Assembly (NCBI RefSeq): GCF_019737615.1
Contig: NZ_JAHKKS010000003.1
Span: 1-64,000, forward strand
Source of the DNA: Sphingobium xanthum
GTDB lineage: Bacteria > Pseudomonadota > Alphaproteobacteria > Sphingomonadales > Sphingomonadaceae
DNA: 64,000 bases
Direction: 5' to 3'
The notes below the pieces were generated by a model, which saw only the letters and a program-made list of their open reading frames with translations, was not told the origin of the DNA and searched no databases. Shown here piece after piece: positions 24,717-32,684 of this stretch (position 1 is its first letter; each line of letters opens with the position of its first letter). The translations under genes and the position numbers were made by a program.

Positions 24717-25391
24717 TCAGTCCTCGCCCCCTCGCCCCTTGAAGCCCTGGGCGACGACGAACCACTCAACCGAGCCCTTACGACTCGATGGCGGCTTGGC
24801 ATGCTTCACCGTCTTGAACGCGGCCTTGAGCTGGCGGAGCAGCGCATCGTCCGTGCCCCCGGCGAAGACCTTCGAAACGAACGCGCCGCCCGGCTTGAGC
24901 GTCTGCATCGCGAACTCGGCTGCCGCCTCGACCAGCCCCATGGTGCGCAGATGGTCGGTCTGCGGATGGCCGACCGTATTGGCCGCCATGTCCGACATGA
25001 CGAGGTCCGGCGCGCCGCCGAGGGCCTCCATCAGCCGCTCCGGCGCCTCATCGGCCATGAAGTCCATCTGCAGGATGGTGACGCCCTCGATCGGTTCCAC
25101 CGGCAGCAGATCGATGCCGACGACCGCCGCCTTGGGCAGCTTGCGCCGCACCACCTGCGACCAACCGCCGGGCGCCAGGCCGAGATCGACGACATACCGC
25201 ACGCCGTTCAGCACATGGAACTTCTCGTCGAGCTCGAGCAGCTTGTAAGCCGCGCGGCTGCGATAACCTTCCGCTTTGGCGCGCTTCACATAGGGGTCGT
25301 TGAGCTGGCGCGCGAGCCAGCGCGTCGATTGCGCAGTGCGGTTGCGCGCGGTCTTGACGCGCTTGTCCGCCGGTTTGTCGCCGCGCGCCAT
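24717..25391 (-). CDS. rlmE: 23S rRNA 2'-O-ribose methyltransferase RlmE (FtsJ)
   Basis: A 224-residue SAM-dependent enzyme that methylates U2552 in the ribosomal A-loop. Visible signatures: SRAAYKLLELDEKF, the SAM-binding VVDLGLAPGGWSQV, a catalytic Asp in DLVMSDMAANTVGH, and a Lys in LKPGGAFVSKVF completing the K-D-K-E set. It overlaps the ppx/gppA gene by 1 bp (TGATG), a pairing common in alphaproteobacteria. FtsJ is often heat-shock induced. Confidence 0.95.
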   Translation of the reverse strand: MARGDKPADKRVKTARNRTAQSTRWLARQLNDPYVKRAKAEGYRSRAAYKLLELDEKFHVLNGVRYVVDLGLAPGGWSQVVRRKLPKAAVVGIDLLPVEPIEGVTILQMDFMADEAPERLMEALGGAPDLVMSDMAANTVGHPQTDHLRTMGLVEAAAEFAMQTLKPGGAFVSKVFAGGTDDALLRQLKAAFKTVKHAKPPSSRKGSVEWFVVAQGFKGRGGED

Positions 25392-26461
25392 CAGCCGAGC
25401 TGCCGGCTCGCCGCGCTGTCGAGCAGCGCGCGCAGGATGCCTTCGCGAATGCCGCGATCGGCCACGCCCAGCCGCTCGGCCGGCCAGATGTCGAGAATGC
25501 TCTCCAGGATCGCGCAGCCCGCCACGACGAGATCGGCGCGCTCGTCGCCGATGCAGGGCAGCGCCATGCGCTCGGCAAGGCTCATCGTGGAGAGGCGCTG
25601 GGCGATGTCGCGCATCGCATCGGCGGGCACGATCAGGCCATCGACCGCCTGCCGGTCATAGCGCGGAAGGCCGAGATGCACGCTCGCCAGGGTCGTTACC
25701 GTGCCCGACGTGCCGAGCAGCCGCACCGGCGTACCACGCGGCAGTCGCGCCGCAAAAGCTGAAAAGGCATTGCGCATGCGATCGAGCATTTCGGCATAAG
25801 CGGCAGCCCGGCCGGGCACGCCGTCACCATGGCCGCAGACCGCTTCGGCCAGCGACACGACACCAAGCGGCGCGCTCAGCCAGTCGAGGATGCGCAAGCC
25901 ATTCTTCTCGCCCTCGAGCAACACAAGTTCCGTCGATCCGCCGCCGATATCGAAGATCAGCGCCGGCCCCTCACCCGGCTCCAGCAGCGACTGGCACCCC
26001 AGCACGGCGAGCCGCGCTTCCTCGCGCGCCGAGATGATGTCGAGCATGATGCCAGTCTCGGCCGCCACGCGCTCGACGAACTCGGCGCCATTCGCGGCCT
26101 GCCGGCAGGCCTCGGTCGCTACCGATCGGGCAAGCACGACGCGGCGGCGGCGCAGCTTGTCGGCGCAGATGCTGAGCGCGGATATGGTCCGGTCGATCGC
26201 CGCATCGGACAGGCGGCCGTTCGCGGCCAGCCCTTCGCCGAGGCGGACGATGCGCGAGAAGGCATCGACGATGACGAAATGAGCACCCTCGGGCCGAGCG
26301 ATCAGCAGGCGGCAATTGTTCGTTCCGAGGTCGAGCGCGGCGAGGTTGCCGCGCGGAGGGGAACGCCGGGGCGTCGTCTCCTCACTGTTCCCGCTTCCGC
26401 GCGCTCCGGGCATCTCGGGCCATGATTGCGAGCGCGGCGCGGGCTTGGCTTGCTGCGCCAT
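25391..26461 (-). CDS. Ppx/GppA-family exopolyphosphatase/pppGpp phosphatase
   Basis: A 356-residue member of the ASKHA phosphotransferase fold. N-terminal phosphate loop LAALDLGTNNCRLLIA, the catalytic/metal segment ARLAVLGCQ, and the second loop LIFDIGGGSTELVLLEG are complete. These enzymes release phosphate from polyphosphate or pppGpp. It is shorter than E. coli Ppx (no C-terminal HD-like domain), so Ppx versus GppA cannot be separated. The first 38 residues are Pro/Ser/Arg-rich and may be disordered. A tRNA gene lies 168 bp upstream on the other strand. Confidence 0.9.
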   Translation of the reverse strand: MAQQAKPAPRSQSWPEMPGARGSGNSEETTPRRSPPRGNLAALDLGTNNCRLLIARPEGAHFVIVDAFSRIVRLGEGLAANGRLSDAAIDRTISALSICADKLRRRRVVLARSVATEACRQAANGAEFVERVAAETGIMLDIISAREEARLAVLGCQSLLEPGEGPALIFDIGGGSTELVLLEGEKNGLRILDWLSAPLGVVSLAEAVCGHGDGVPGRAAAYAEMLDRMRNAFSAFAARLPRGTPVRLLGTSGTVTTLASVHLGLPRYDRQAVDGLIVPADAMRDIAQRLSTMSLAERMALPCIGDERADLVVAGCAILESILDIWPAERLGVADRGIREGILRALLDSAASRQLG

Positions 26462-26628
26462 GACCGTGCGTACCTTCCCAACCGGCGAGCAACTCGCCGG
26501 GACTTGAGCCGACGCTAGCCGATGACGTCATGACGGGCAAGCGAAGGTGGAGGGACGCGAGACGCGACAACCCGCGGCAAATGCCTTGACCCTCGCCCGG
26601 GGCGGCGCTATCTGCGCGCCCTCTCTGA

Positions 26629-26702
26629 TGCCCGATCGTCTAATGGTAAGACTCCGGACTCTGACTCCGTTAATCGAGGTTCGAATCCTCGTCGGGCATC
26701 CA
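26629..26702 (+). tRNA. tRNA-Gln (anticodon CUG)
   Basis: A full cloverleaf: acceptor TGCCCGA pairs with TCGGGCA, D-arm GTCTAATGGTAAGAC, anticodon stem/loop CCGGA-CTCTGAC-TCCGT with anticodon CTG, T-arm GAGGTTCGAATCCTC, and an encoded CCA. The CTG anticodon reads CAG (Gln). The outermost anticodon-stem pair is a C-T mismatch. No integrase or attachment repeat is nearby. Confidence 0.92.
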
Positions 26703-26761
26703 GAGATTTTCCCGCACTTTGACCGTGACAGAGCAGCGCCGTCCGCCTAAAGGCCCGGCCC

Positions 26762-27160
26762 GTGCAATCACTGCGTCGCCTCGCCCGTGATCATCGCTGC
26801 TGGGCGACCATGTTGTTCGCGCTCGCGCTGGCACTCAAGATCCTGCTGCCCGGCGGGTTCATGACGGTGGCGCAGGGCAAGACCATGACCGTCATGCTTT
26901 GCAGCGGCACCGGCCCTGCCTCCATCACCGTGCAGGTGCCGATGGAATCGGATCATCAGCCCGACTCCGGCAAGGCCGCCGACACGCATTGCGCCTTCTC
27001 GGCGCTCGGCAGTCCGGCACTGGCTGCGGCCGACCCTGTCCTGCTCGAAGCGGCACTGCTCTTCGCCTTCGTTCTCGCGCTGCTCGCGCCGACACTGCCG
27101 CTCGTCCAGCGCCATCCCCACCTCCGCCCGCCGCTGCGCGGGCCACCGGCGATCGTCTGA
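26762..27160 (+). CDS. DUF2946-type small membrane protein
   Basis: A 132-residue protein with an N-terminal membrane helix (MLFALALALKILLPGGFM), a short loop with VMLCSGTG and DTHCAFSALG, and a C-terminal helix (LLEAALLFAFVLALLA). The LLPGGFM..A.G......LCSG..........CAFS pattern is that of DUF2946 proteins, which often sit beside TonB-dependent receptors or copper-related genes. The TonB receptor gene starts 67 bp downstream on the same strand, so they are probably one operon. Function is not established. Confidence 0.72.
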   Translation: MQSLRRLARDHRCWATMLFALALALKILLPGGFMTVAQGKTMTVMLCSGTGPASITVQVPMESDHQPDSGKAADTHCAFSALGSPALAAADPVLLEAALLFAFVLALLAPTLPLVQRHPHLRPPLRGPPAIV

Positions 27161-27226
27161 CAGTCCCATCCTGACCGTTCAGCCCGGCTGACGCGCTCGC
27201 GCGTCGGCTCGCCGGAGTATCTCATC

Positions 27227-29242
27227 ATGATCAATTTCCCGCGCCACGCTTTTGCGCGCCTGCCTCTCTTTGCCTTCACTGCCGCGCTCGCTTCCTCCCC
27301 CGCCTTTGCCGATGAAGCAGCCGACGCCGCGCCAGCCATCATCGTGACCGGTCATGCCGCCACCGACGAAGCCACTGCCCTCGCCCGCGCCACGGCCGGC
27401 GGCACCGACATCGTCCGCTACGAAGACTATGCCGACAAGTCGCTGGTCTCCCTGCGCGACACGCTGGCTTTCTCGCCCGGCGTCTACCTCCAGCCGCGCT
27501 ATGGGCAGGAAGCGCGCATCGCGATTCGCGGATCGGGCATTTCGCGCGGCTTCCATATGCGCGGGCTGACGCTCCTGCAGGATGGCGTGCCGATCAATCT
27601 GGCCGACGACAATGGCGACTTCCAGGAGCTGGAGCCGATCTTCTTCGATCATCTCGAAGTCTATCGCGGCGCCAATGCCCTGCGCTTCGGTTCCGGCACG
27701 CTGGGCGGCGCGGTCAACGGCGTGACGCCGACCGGCAAGGATGCGCCCGGCCTGTATCTGCGTGCCGATGCCGGTAGCGACGGCATGGGGCGCGGGCTCG
27801 CCTCCTATGGCGGCGTGTCCGGCCCGGGAGATTATTGGTTCGCAGTGAGCGCCGATCGATCGGAGGGCGACCGGCAGCATGCCGATCGGCACAGCCTGCG
27901 CTTCCACGGCAATGTCGGCCTCATCCTCTCCGGCACGGTCTCGACGCGCTTCTATGCGAGCAGCAATCGCATCCGCCAGAAGCTGCCCGGCGTGCTGACC
28001 GCCGCCATGGCCCTTTCGGCGCCGGAGACCGGCAACTTCACCGGCAATCAGGCCCGCGACATCGATTCGCTGCGGCTCGCCAATCGCACCCGCTTCGACT
28101 GGGAAGCCACGCGGCTCGACGTCGGCGCGTTCCTCAACATCAAGGATCTCGATCACCCGATCTTCCAGGTGGTCGATCAGAAATCGACCGACATCGGCGG
28201 CTTTGCGCGGCTCGATCATGAGGCGGGTCCGATCGCCTTGACGCTGGGCGGCGAGATCCGACGCGGCACAACGCGCGCGCGGCAATGGGTGAATGTCAAC
28301 GGCGAGCGCGGCGCACTGACGTTCGATGCCGATCTCACCGCCCGCACCGCCAATCTGTATGGCGAACTCCGCGTCACGCCCGTCACCGGCATGACGCTTA
28401 TCGCCGGCGGCATCTATGCCGATGGCTTCCGCAAGCGGACCGTCCTCGTCTCCACCGGCAAGAGCGGGCGCATCGCCTTCGATCGCTTCTCGCCGCGCTT
28501 CGGCGTGCTGATCGAGCCGGTCTCCAACGTCCAGTTCTTTGCCAATTACAGTCGCTCGACGGAACTCCCCGGCTTTGGCGAAGTCTTCCAGAGCCTCGGC
28601 AGCCCGCCGGTGAGTACGCTGGTCGCCACCATCGCACCCCAAACCGCCTGGACAGCGGAAATCGGGACGCGCGGCAGCTTCGGCAAGCTGCACTGGGACA
28701 TCGCCGCCTATCGCGCGACGCTGCGCGGCGAGATGCTGCAATATTCGCCCAACACCACCAGCATCCCCGCCGCCACCTTCAATGCCGATCGCACGCGCCA
28801 CGGCGGCATCGAAGCGTCCGTTACCATCGCGCCGACCGACTGGCTGCGCCTGCGCCAGACCTGGCTCTATTCCGACTTCCGCTTCGTGCGCGACAGCCAG
28901 TTCGGCAATAATCGCCTGCCGGTCGTCCCGGTCCACGTCCTGCGCAGCGACCTGCGCGTCGGCGGCGACGCCCTGCATCTGGCGCCCAATCTCGAATGGG
29001 TGCCGCAGGGCGCTTTCGCCGACTACGCCAACACCACGCGCACGCGCGGATATGCGCTCATCGGCCTGACTGCGGGCGCGACCCTCCGCAGCGGCATCGA
29101 CGTCTTCCTCGACCTGCGGAACATCGGCGACAAGAAGGCGGTCGGGGACATTTCCGCCGTACTCACCGCCACTGCCAGTTCCGCCATCTATTATCCGGTC
29201 GAAGGCCGTGCCGCTTATGGCGGTGTCCGGACGCGTTTCTAG
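27227..29242 (+). CDS. TonB-dependent outer-membrane receptor
   Basis: A 671-residue receptor with a signal peptide (about 1-28, ending ASSPAFA). The TonB box region is APAIIVTGHAA, the plug domain covers about 55-165 (LRDTLAFSPGVYLQPRYGQEA, RGSGISRGFHMRGLTLLQDG, RGANALRFGSGTLGGAVNGV), and the rest is a 22-strand barrel ending in an aromatic residue (GVRTRF). It imports a scarce metal chelate or cofactor using TonB energy. The ligand is not identifiable; the DUF2946-type partner hints at copper or another metal. Confidence 0.9.
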   Translation: MINFPRHAFARLPLFAFTAALASSPAFADEAADAAPAIIVTGHAATDEATALARATAGGTDIVRYEDYADKSLVSLRDTLAFSPGVYLQPRYGQEARIAIRGSGISRGFHMRGLTLLQDGVPINLADDNGDFQELEPIFFDHLEVYRGANALRFGSGTLGGAVNGVTPTGKDAPGLYLRADAGSDGMGRGLASYGGVSGPGDYWFAVSADRSEGDRQHADRHSLRFHGNVGLILSGTVSTRFYASSNRIRQKLPGVLTAAMALSAPETGNFTGNQARDIDSLRLANRTRFDWEATRLDVGAFLNIKDLDHPIFQVVDQKSTDIGGFARLDHEAGPIALTLGGEIRRGTTRARQWVNVNGERGALTFDADLTARTANLYGELRVTPVTGMTLIAGGIYADGFRKRTVLVSTGKSGRIAFDRFSPRFGVLIEPVSNVQFFANYSRSTELPGFGEVFQSLGSPPVSTLVATIAPQTAWTAEIGTRGSFGKLHWDIAAYRATLRGEMLQYSPNTTSIPAATFNADRTRHGGIEASVTIAPTDWLRLRQTWLYSDFRFVRDSQFGNNRLPVVPVHVLRSDLRVGGDALHLAPNLEWVPQGAFADYANTTRTRGYALIGLTAGATLRSGIDVFLDLRNIGDKKAVGDISAVLTATASSAIYYPVEGRAAYGGVRTRF

Positions 29243-29323
29243 CATCGTCGCGCCGATCAGCCGCGTCTTTGCCAAGGCAAGCCGAGCGCATCTGCGCCAG
29301 GACGTTTTTTTTCGGAGACGGAG

Positions 29324-29433
29324 GGAACCAATCCTTCGCCCGAGCATTTGATCGATGTTGGCGGGGCCGAGAGGCCTTGCCAGCGTTGCGACCCTAGCCT
29401 GGCGGCGACCCTCAAACGGTCGCCGATTTTTTG
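29324..29433 (+). ncRNA. Candidate small RNA with stress-type promoter and terminator
   Basis: Between the TonB receptor and the response-regulator gene lies GGAACC, then 16 bp, then CATT, close to the EcfG general-stress consensus GGAAC-N16/17-CGTT. About 60 nt later a perfect hairpin CGGCGACC-CTCAAAC-GGTCGCCG is followed by ATTTTTTG, a strong plus-strand terminator. A GC-rich self-complementary stretch (GGCCGAGAGGCC) lies between. This could be an sRNA of about 80 nt, or merely the tail of the receptor mRNA. Confidence 0.35.
29403..29433 (+). terminator. Rho-independent terminator
   Basis: An 8-bp perfect stem CGGCGACC/GGTCGCCG with a 7-nt loop, followed by ATTTTTTG on the plus strand. It ends whatever plus-strand transcript enters from the TonB receptor side; the opposite strand has no U-tract. 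Confidence 0.75.
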
Positions 29434-29466
29434 TTCAGGCCGATCTTTGCGCAGGCCCACTCTTTC

Positions 29467-29838
29467 TCAGGCATTGCGCACCGCGCGCTCCAGCTCCTCG
29501 AAAGCGAAAGGCTTGCGCAGCACAGCCGCCTGGCGGCAGCGCCCCGGCAGCGCCACGCCGTCGAGCCCGGACGTCACCACAATCGGTACATTGGCGGCGC
29601 ACAGCCGCTCCGCGACAGTGAAGCTCTGCTCGTCGAGATCGAAATCCAGCAATGCGAGATCGAAGCGCGTATCGTCGATCAGCGCCATCGCCTGGTCGGC
29701 AGACCTCGCCAGCCGCACGTCGGCAATGCCCAGATCATTGAGATAACCCTCGGTGCTGAGCGAATCGAGCGCATCGCCGTCGAGCAGCAGCACCAGCGGC
29801 GGACTCTTCGTCCGCGTTTCGCGACCAATAGTGTTCAT
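29467..29838 (-). CDS. Single-domain response regulator
   Basis: A 123-residue receiver domain without output domain. Acidic residues in LLLDGDALD, phospho-acceptor D65 in LALLDFDLDE and the Lys in VLRKPFAFEE are present, so it should be phosphorylatable. The start was set at MNTIGRE because AGGA lies upstream; a longer frame is not conserved-looking. The leader holds a 7-bp hairpin GGACGGC/GCCGTCC. No histidine kinase is adjacent. Such orphan receivers in sphingomonads often work in general stress signalling, which is inference here. Confidence 0.82.
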   Translation of the reverse strand: MNTIGRETRTKSPPLVLLLDGDALDSLSTEGYLNDLGIADVRLARSADQAMALIDDTRFDLALLDFDLDEQSFTVAERLCAANVPIVVTSGLDGVALPGRCRQAAVLRKPFAFEELERAVRNA

Positions 29839-30061
29839 GGGGGAATTCCTTCCCGAAAGATTGTGGACGGCCCCCGCCGTCCGGCCTGCACCCCGCATCT
29901 GTGCAATATGGCACTCGTCGGCCGCAAAATCAGGCGCGGGCATTCGGGTCGTGCCCGAAGCAGGACAAGCCGTGCAGCCCCCTCGCCCGGACGTGGGAAC
30001 CCGCTCGGTTCATCGTATTCGGCATCCTGCCGATCAACCCGAATCTTCCACGTCCGCGCCT

Positions 30062-30075
30062 TTGATCCGGATCAA
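30062..30075. promoter_or_regulatory. FNR/FixK-type box TTGATCCGGATCAA
   Basis: A perfect match to TTGAT-N4-ATCAA, the binding site of FNR/FixK/Anr regulators of oxygen limitation. Its centre is about 62 bp before the ATG of a 34-residue peptide gene, which suits a class II site centred near -41.5 with a leader of about 20 nt. Confidence 0.65.
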
Positions 30076-30130
30076 TGCGCGCTGCCCGGCAACGCACCAG
30101 ACATCGCTCCATCCATCAGGGAGCAAGCAG

Positions 30131-30235
30131 ATGCAGCATTTTCTCCAGTGGCCCGTGCTTGTCTTCATCGGCATGAGCCTCGCCTTCGCGATCACCCTGC
30201 TGGGTGTTTCGATCGCCGACAGCAGGCACGGTTGA
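30131..30235 (+). CDS. 34-residue single-helix membrane peptide
   Basis: A tiny gene: MQHFLQWPVLVFIGMSLAFA, then ITLLGVSIADSRHG. It is one membrane helix with a charged tail. GGAG lies 8 nt before the ATG, and a perfect FNR/FixK box sits at a proper distance upstream, so expression under low oxygen is likely. Its size and build recall accessory peptides of terminal oxidases (CydX/CcoQ-like), but no oxidase genes are near. Family unknown. Confidence 0.55.
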   Translation: MQHFLQWPVLVFIGMSLAFAITLLGVSIADSRHG

Positions 30236-30281
30236 CACCCGGCTGCTTGCCCGACCGCGCGCAGGCCTTATCTGTGCAGGC

Positions 30282-30758
30282 GTGCCTCGTTCCGATCTCA
30301 TAGACCGCCCGCTGACGCCTGCCGAGCGCGTGATCGCGCAATCCATGTTCGGTGATGCGCTGGACCTTGAGCCGGTGCGTATCCGAAAACGCAAATGGTG
30401 GCCGTTCCAGCCGCGCAACGTGACCATGGCGCCTCGTGGGCATATCCACTTCCATCCAGCCGGCAGGAGCTATTGCGACTGCTTCGGCGACGGCGCGATC
30501 GATGCGCAGGGATTGTTCATCCACGAGATGACGCATGTCTGGCAGCACCAGAGCGGCACGAACCTGCTACTCAGGCGCCATCCCTTCTGCCGCTATGGCT
30601 ATGACTTCGTGCCCGGAAAACCGTTCGTGCGATATGGAATCGAGCAGCAGGCCGAGATCGTGCGGCATGTACTTCTGATGCGTCTCGGCTATGGCGTGCC
30701 CGGAAAACCGCCGCTGCCGGCGCTGGAGGCGATCCTGCCCTTCGGCGGAAACGCCTAG
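30282..30758 (+). CDS. Putative zincin-motif protein (often named vgr-related)
   Basis: A protein of about 158 residues starting at GTG (CCT CGT TCC follows). It contains LFIHEMTHVWQHQSG, an HExxH zinc-metalloprotease-like motif, and a downstream Glu in GIEQQAEIVRHVL that could be the third ligand. Similar alphaproteobacterial proteins carry the label vgr-related, though no type VI secretion genes are here. The GTG start is tentative because its Shine-Dalgarno sequence is weak. It ends 4 bp into the convergent flavin reductase gene. Confidence 0.68.
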   Translation: MPRSDLIDRPLTPAERVIAQSMFGDALDLEPVRIRKRKWWPFQPRNVTMAPRGHIHFHPAGRSYCDCFGDGAIDAQGLFIHEMTHVWQHQSGTNLLLRRHPFCRYGYDFVPGKPFVRYGIEQQAEIVRHVLLMRLGYGVPGKPPLPALEAILPFGGNA

Positions 30759-31279
30759 ACGGTTTCCTCGTCCAGCCCGGCCAATCTGTGATACCCGCCG
30801 CGATAGAAGAGCAAGGGCGCGCCTTCGTCCCGGCGCTGCATCGCGCGCACGGCGCCGACGACGAGCAGATGATCGCCGATCTCGGTCACGCGCTCGATGT
30901 CGCATTCGATCCAGGCCAGCACATCGTCCAGCAACGGCAGTCCGCCGGGCGTTGTGCCATGTGCAATGCCCTCGAACTTGTCGTCATGCCGCGAGGCGAA
31001 GCGGCGGCATGCCTCGAGCTGATCGCTGCCCAGCACGTTCACGCAGAAGCGCCCTGTCGGTGCGATCTTTTCCCAGCTGCGCGAGCGCTTGTCGGGCAGG
31101 AAGCCGACCAGCGGCGGATCCAGCGAAATCGATGTGAACGAGCCGACGGCAAGGCCAAAACGCTCACCATCGTTCCCCAGCGAGGTTATGACGCAAACGC
31201 CTGTCGGATAGCTGCCCATGACATCGCGGAAATGCTGCGGATCGACCAAGATACACCAACTCCCGTTGCTATTTGGCAT
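30755..31279 (-). CDS. Flavin reductase-like split-barrel protein
   Basis: A 174-residue protein of the flavin reductase (DIM6/NTAB) family: FRDVMGSYPTGVCVITS, GLAVGSFTSISLDPPLVGF, WEKIAPTGRFCVNVL and a C-terminal YRGGYHRLAGL. These bind FMN or FAD and supply reduced flavin to a monooxygenase, or act alone. The start MPNSNGSW has AGGG 5 nt upstream; the frame continues well upstream but through the promoter region of the divergent efflux operon. No partner monooxygenase is seen. Confidence 0.85.
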   Translation of the reverse strand: MPNSNGSWCILVDPQHFRDVMGSYPTGVCVITSLGNDGERFGLAVGSFTSISLDPPLVGFLPDKRSRSWEKIAPTGRFCVNVLGSDQLEACRRFASRHDDKFEGIAHGTTPGGLPLLDDVLAWIECDIERVTEIGDHLLVVGAVRAMQRRDEGAPLLFYRGGYHRLAGLDEETV

Positions 31280-31402
31280 GCGCCCTGACCGAGTCGCGTC
31301 GCCATATAGGCACAAATGCTTGCATCCCGAAGCGAGCGCACCGCGACACAGATCGTCCTTTAGCCAAGCCCGGCCGTCAAAGTCGATAGATTGCGAAGGA
31401 TC

Positions 31403-31431
31403 TTGACAGACTTTACCGTTCGGTATGAATT
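31403..31431 (+). promoter_or_regulatory. RND-operon promoter with palindromic operator
   Basis: TTGACA, a 17-bp spacer, then TGAATT. The second part of the spacer is TACCG-TT-CGGTA, a palindrome exactly between -35 and -10, as expected for a TetR-type repressor that blocks polymerase. No tetR-type gene adjoins it, so the repressor would be encoded elsewhere. Confidence 0.6.
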
Positions 31432-31475
31432 CGATACTGATCTCCCCCGCAGCCCCCACGACGGAATCCAGACCC

Positions 31476-32678
31476 TTGAGCCAACGACCCGCTTGGATCG
31501 CCCCCGTTTGGATTGCGATCGCCATGACGGCGCTTCCACTTGCACTCGCGGCCTGCGGATCAGGCGGACAGAAAGCTGGCGGACCTGGCGCTGCAGGCCC
31601 CAGGAATGTGGGCTATGTCGTCGTGCAGCCGCAGGACCTGCCACTGGAGACCGAGCTGTCCGGCCGGACCAGCGCCTATCGCAGCTCGGAAGTGCGGCCG
31701 CAGGTCAGCGGCGTCATCCGGCGGCGGCTGTTCACCGAGGGCTCGCTCGTCCGCGCTGGACAGCCGCTCTATGAAATCGATGCCGCGCCCTATCGTGCCG
31801 CAGCGGCCGAGGCGGAGGCCAATCTTGCCAGCGCGCAGGCGACCGCGCAGGCCGCGCGCTCGACCGCACGGCGCTATGAACCGCTCGCCAGGATCGAGGC
31901 GATCAGCCAGCAGGATTATGAAGATGCGGTCGCGACCGCTCGGTCCGCCGAGGCCGCCGTCGCCCAGCGCCGCGCGCTGCGCGAGACGGCACGGATCAAC
32001 TTGGGCTTCACGGCAGTGCCTGCTCCGATCAGCGGCCGCATCGGCCGCTCGCTGGTAACACCGGGCGCCTTGGTGACGACCAATCAGGCGGCAGCGCTGG
32101 CGCAGATCAACCAGCTCGACCCGATCTTCGTGGACATCCAGCAAAGCTCGAGCGAGCTGCTGTCGCTGCGCAAACTGCTCGCGCGTGGCGGCGCGTCCCC
32201 GGCATCGGCGGACGTGCGGCTCGTCCTGGAGGATGGCAGCATCTATGACGCGGTGGGGCGCGTCCAGTTCGCCGAGGCGCTGGTCGATCCGGAGACCGGC
32301 ACCGTCACGCTCCGCGCAGAGTTCGCCAATCCGCAGGGTTGGCTGCTCCCCGGCATGTTCGTGCGCGCCCGCTTCGCCCAAGCGCTCGATCGTGGGGCTT
32401 TCCTGGTCCCCCAGCCGGCCATCACGCGGGACGCGAAAGGTGACGCGCAACTCTTCGTCGTCGGCAAGGACAACAAGGCCGAACTGCGCAAGGTGACCGC
32501 CCCGCGCACGCAGGGCACTAACTGGGTGGTGACGAAAGGCCTGAAGGCGGGCGATCGCGTGATCGTGCAGGGCACGGGCGATTTGCGGCCCGGACAGGCG
32601 CTGAAGCCGGTGCCGTCCGACGCGCCGCAGCCGATTACCGTACCCGGACGGGAAGCCAAGCCCGGCAACGCGGGCTAG
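31476..32678 (+). CDS. RND efflux periplasmic adaptor (membrane fusion) lipoprotein
   Basis: About 400 residues. I place the start at TTG (AGC CAA CGA), because an upstream ATG would lie inside the predicted -10 box; this start gives a good lipoprotein signal ending LPLALAACGSG. Domains follow the HlyD/AcrA order: biotinyl-lipoyl-like half motif (VRPQVSGVIRRRLFTEGSLV), alpha-hairpin (about residues 95-160), second half (APISGRIGRSLVTPGALV), beta-barrel and membrane-proximal domain. It links the RND pump to the outer-membrane channel. The pump gene begins 6 bp later. Confidence 0.92.
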   Translation: MSQRPAWIAPVWIAIAMTALPLALAACGSGGQKAGGPGAAGPRNVGYVVVQPQDLPLETELSGRTSAYRSSEVRPQVSGVIRRRLFTEGSLVRAGQPLYEIDAAPYRAAAAEAEANLASAQATAQAARSTARRYEPLARIEAISQQDYEDAVATARSAEAAVAQRRALRETARINLGFTAVPAPISGRIGRSLVTPGALVTTNQAAALAQINQLDPIFVDIQQSSSELLSLRKLLARGGASPASADVRLVLEDGSIYDAVGRVQFAEALVDPETGTVTLRAEFANPQGWLLPGMFVRARFAQALDRGAFLVPQPAITRDAKGDAQLFVVGKDNKAELRKVTAPRTQGTNWVVTKGLKAGDRVIVQGTGDLRPGQALKPVPSDAPQPITVPGREAKPGNAG

Positions 32679-32684
32679 GGATAC

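Noticed and set aside
27179..29347. A 722-codon frame antisense to the TonB receptor
   Set aside because: Composition is that of a GC-rich antisense shadow; no signal, domain or ribosome-binding site.
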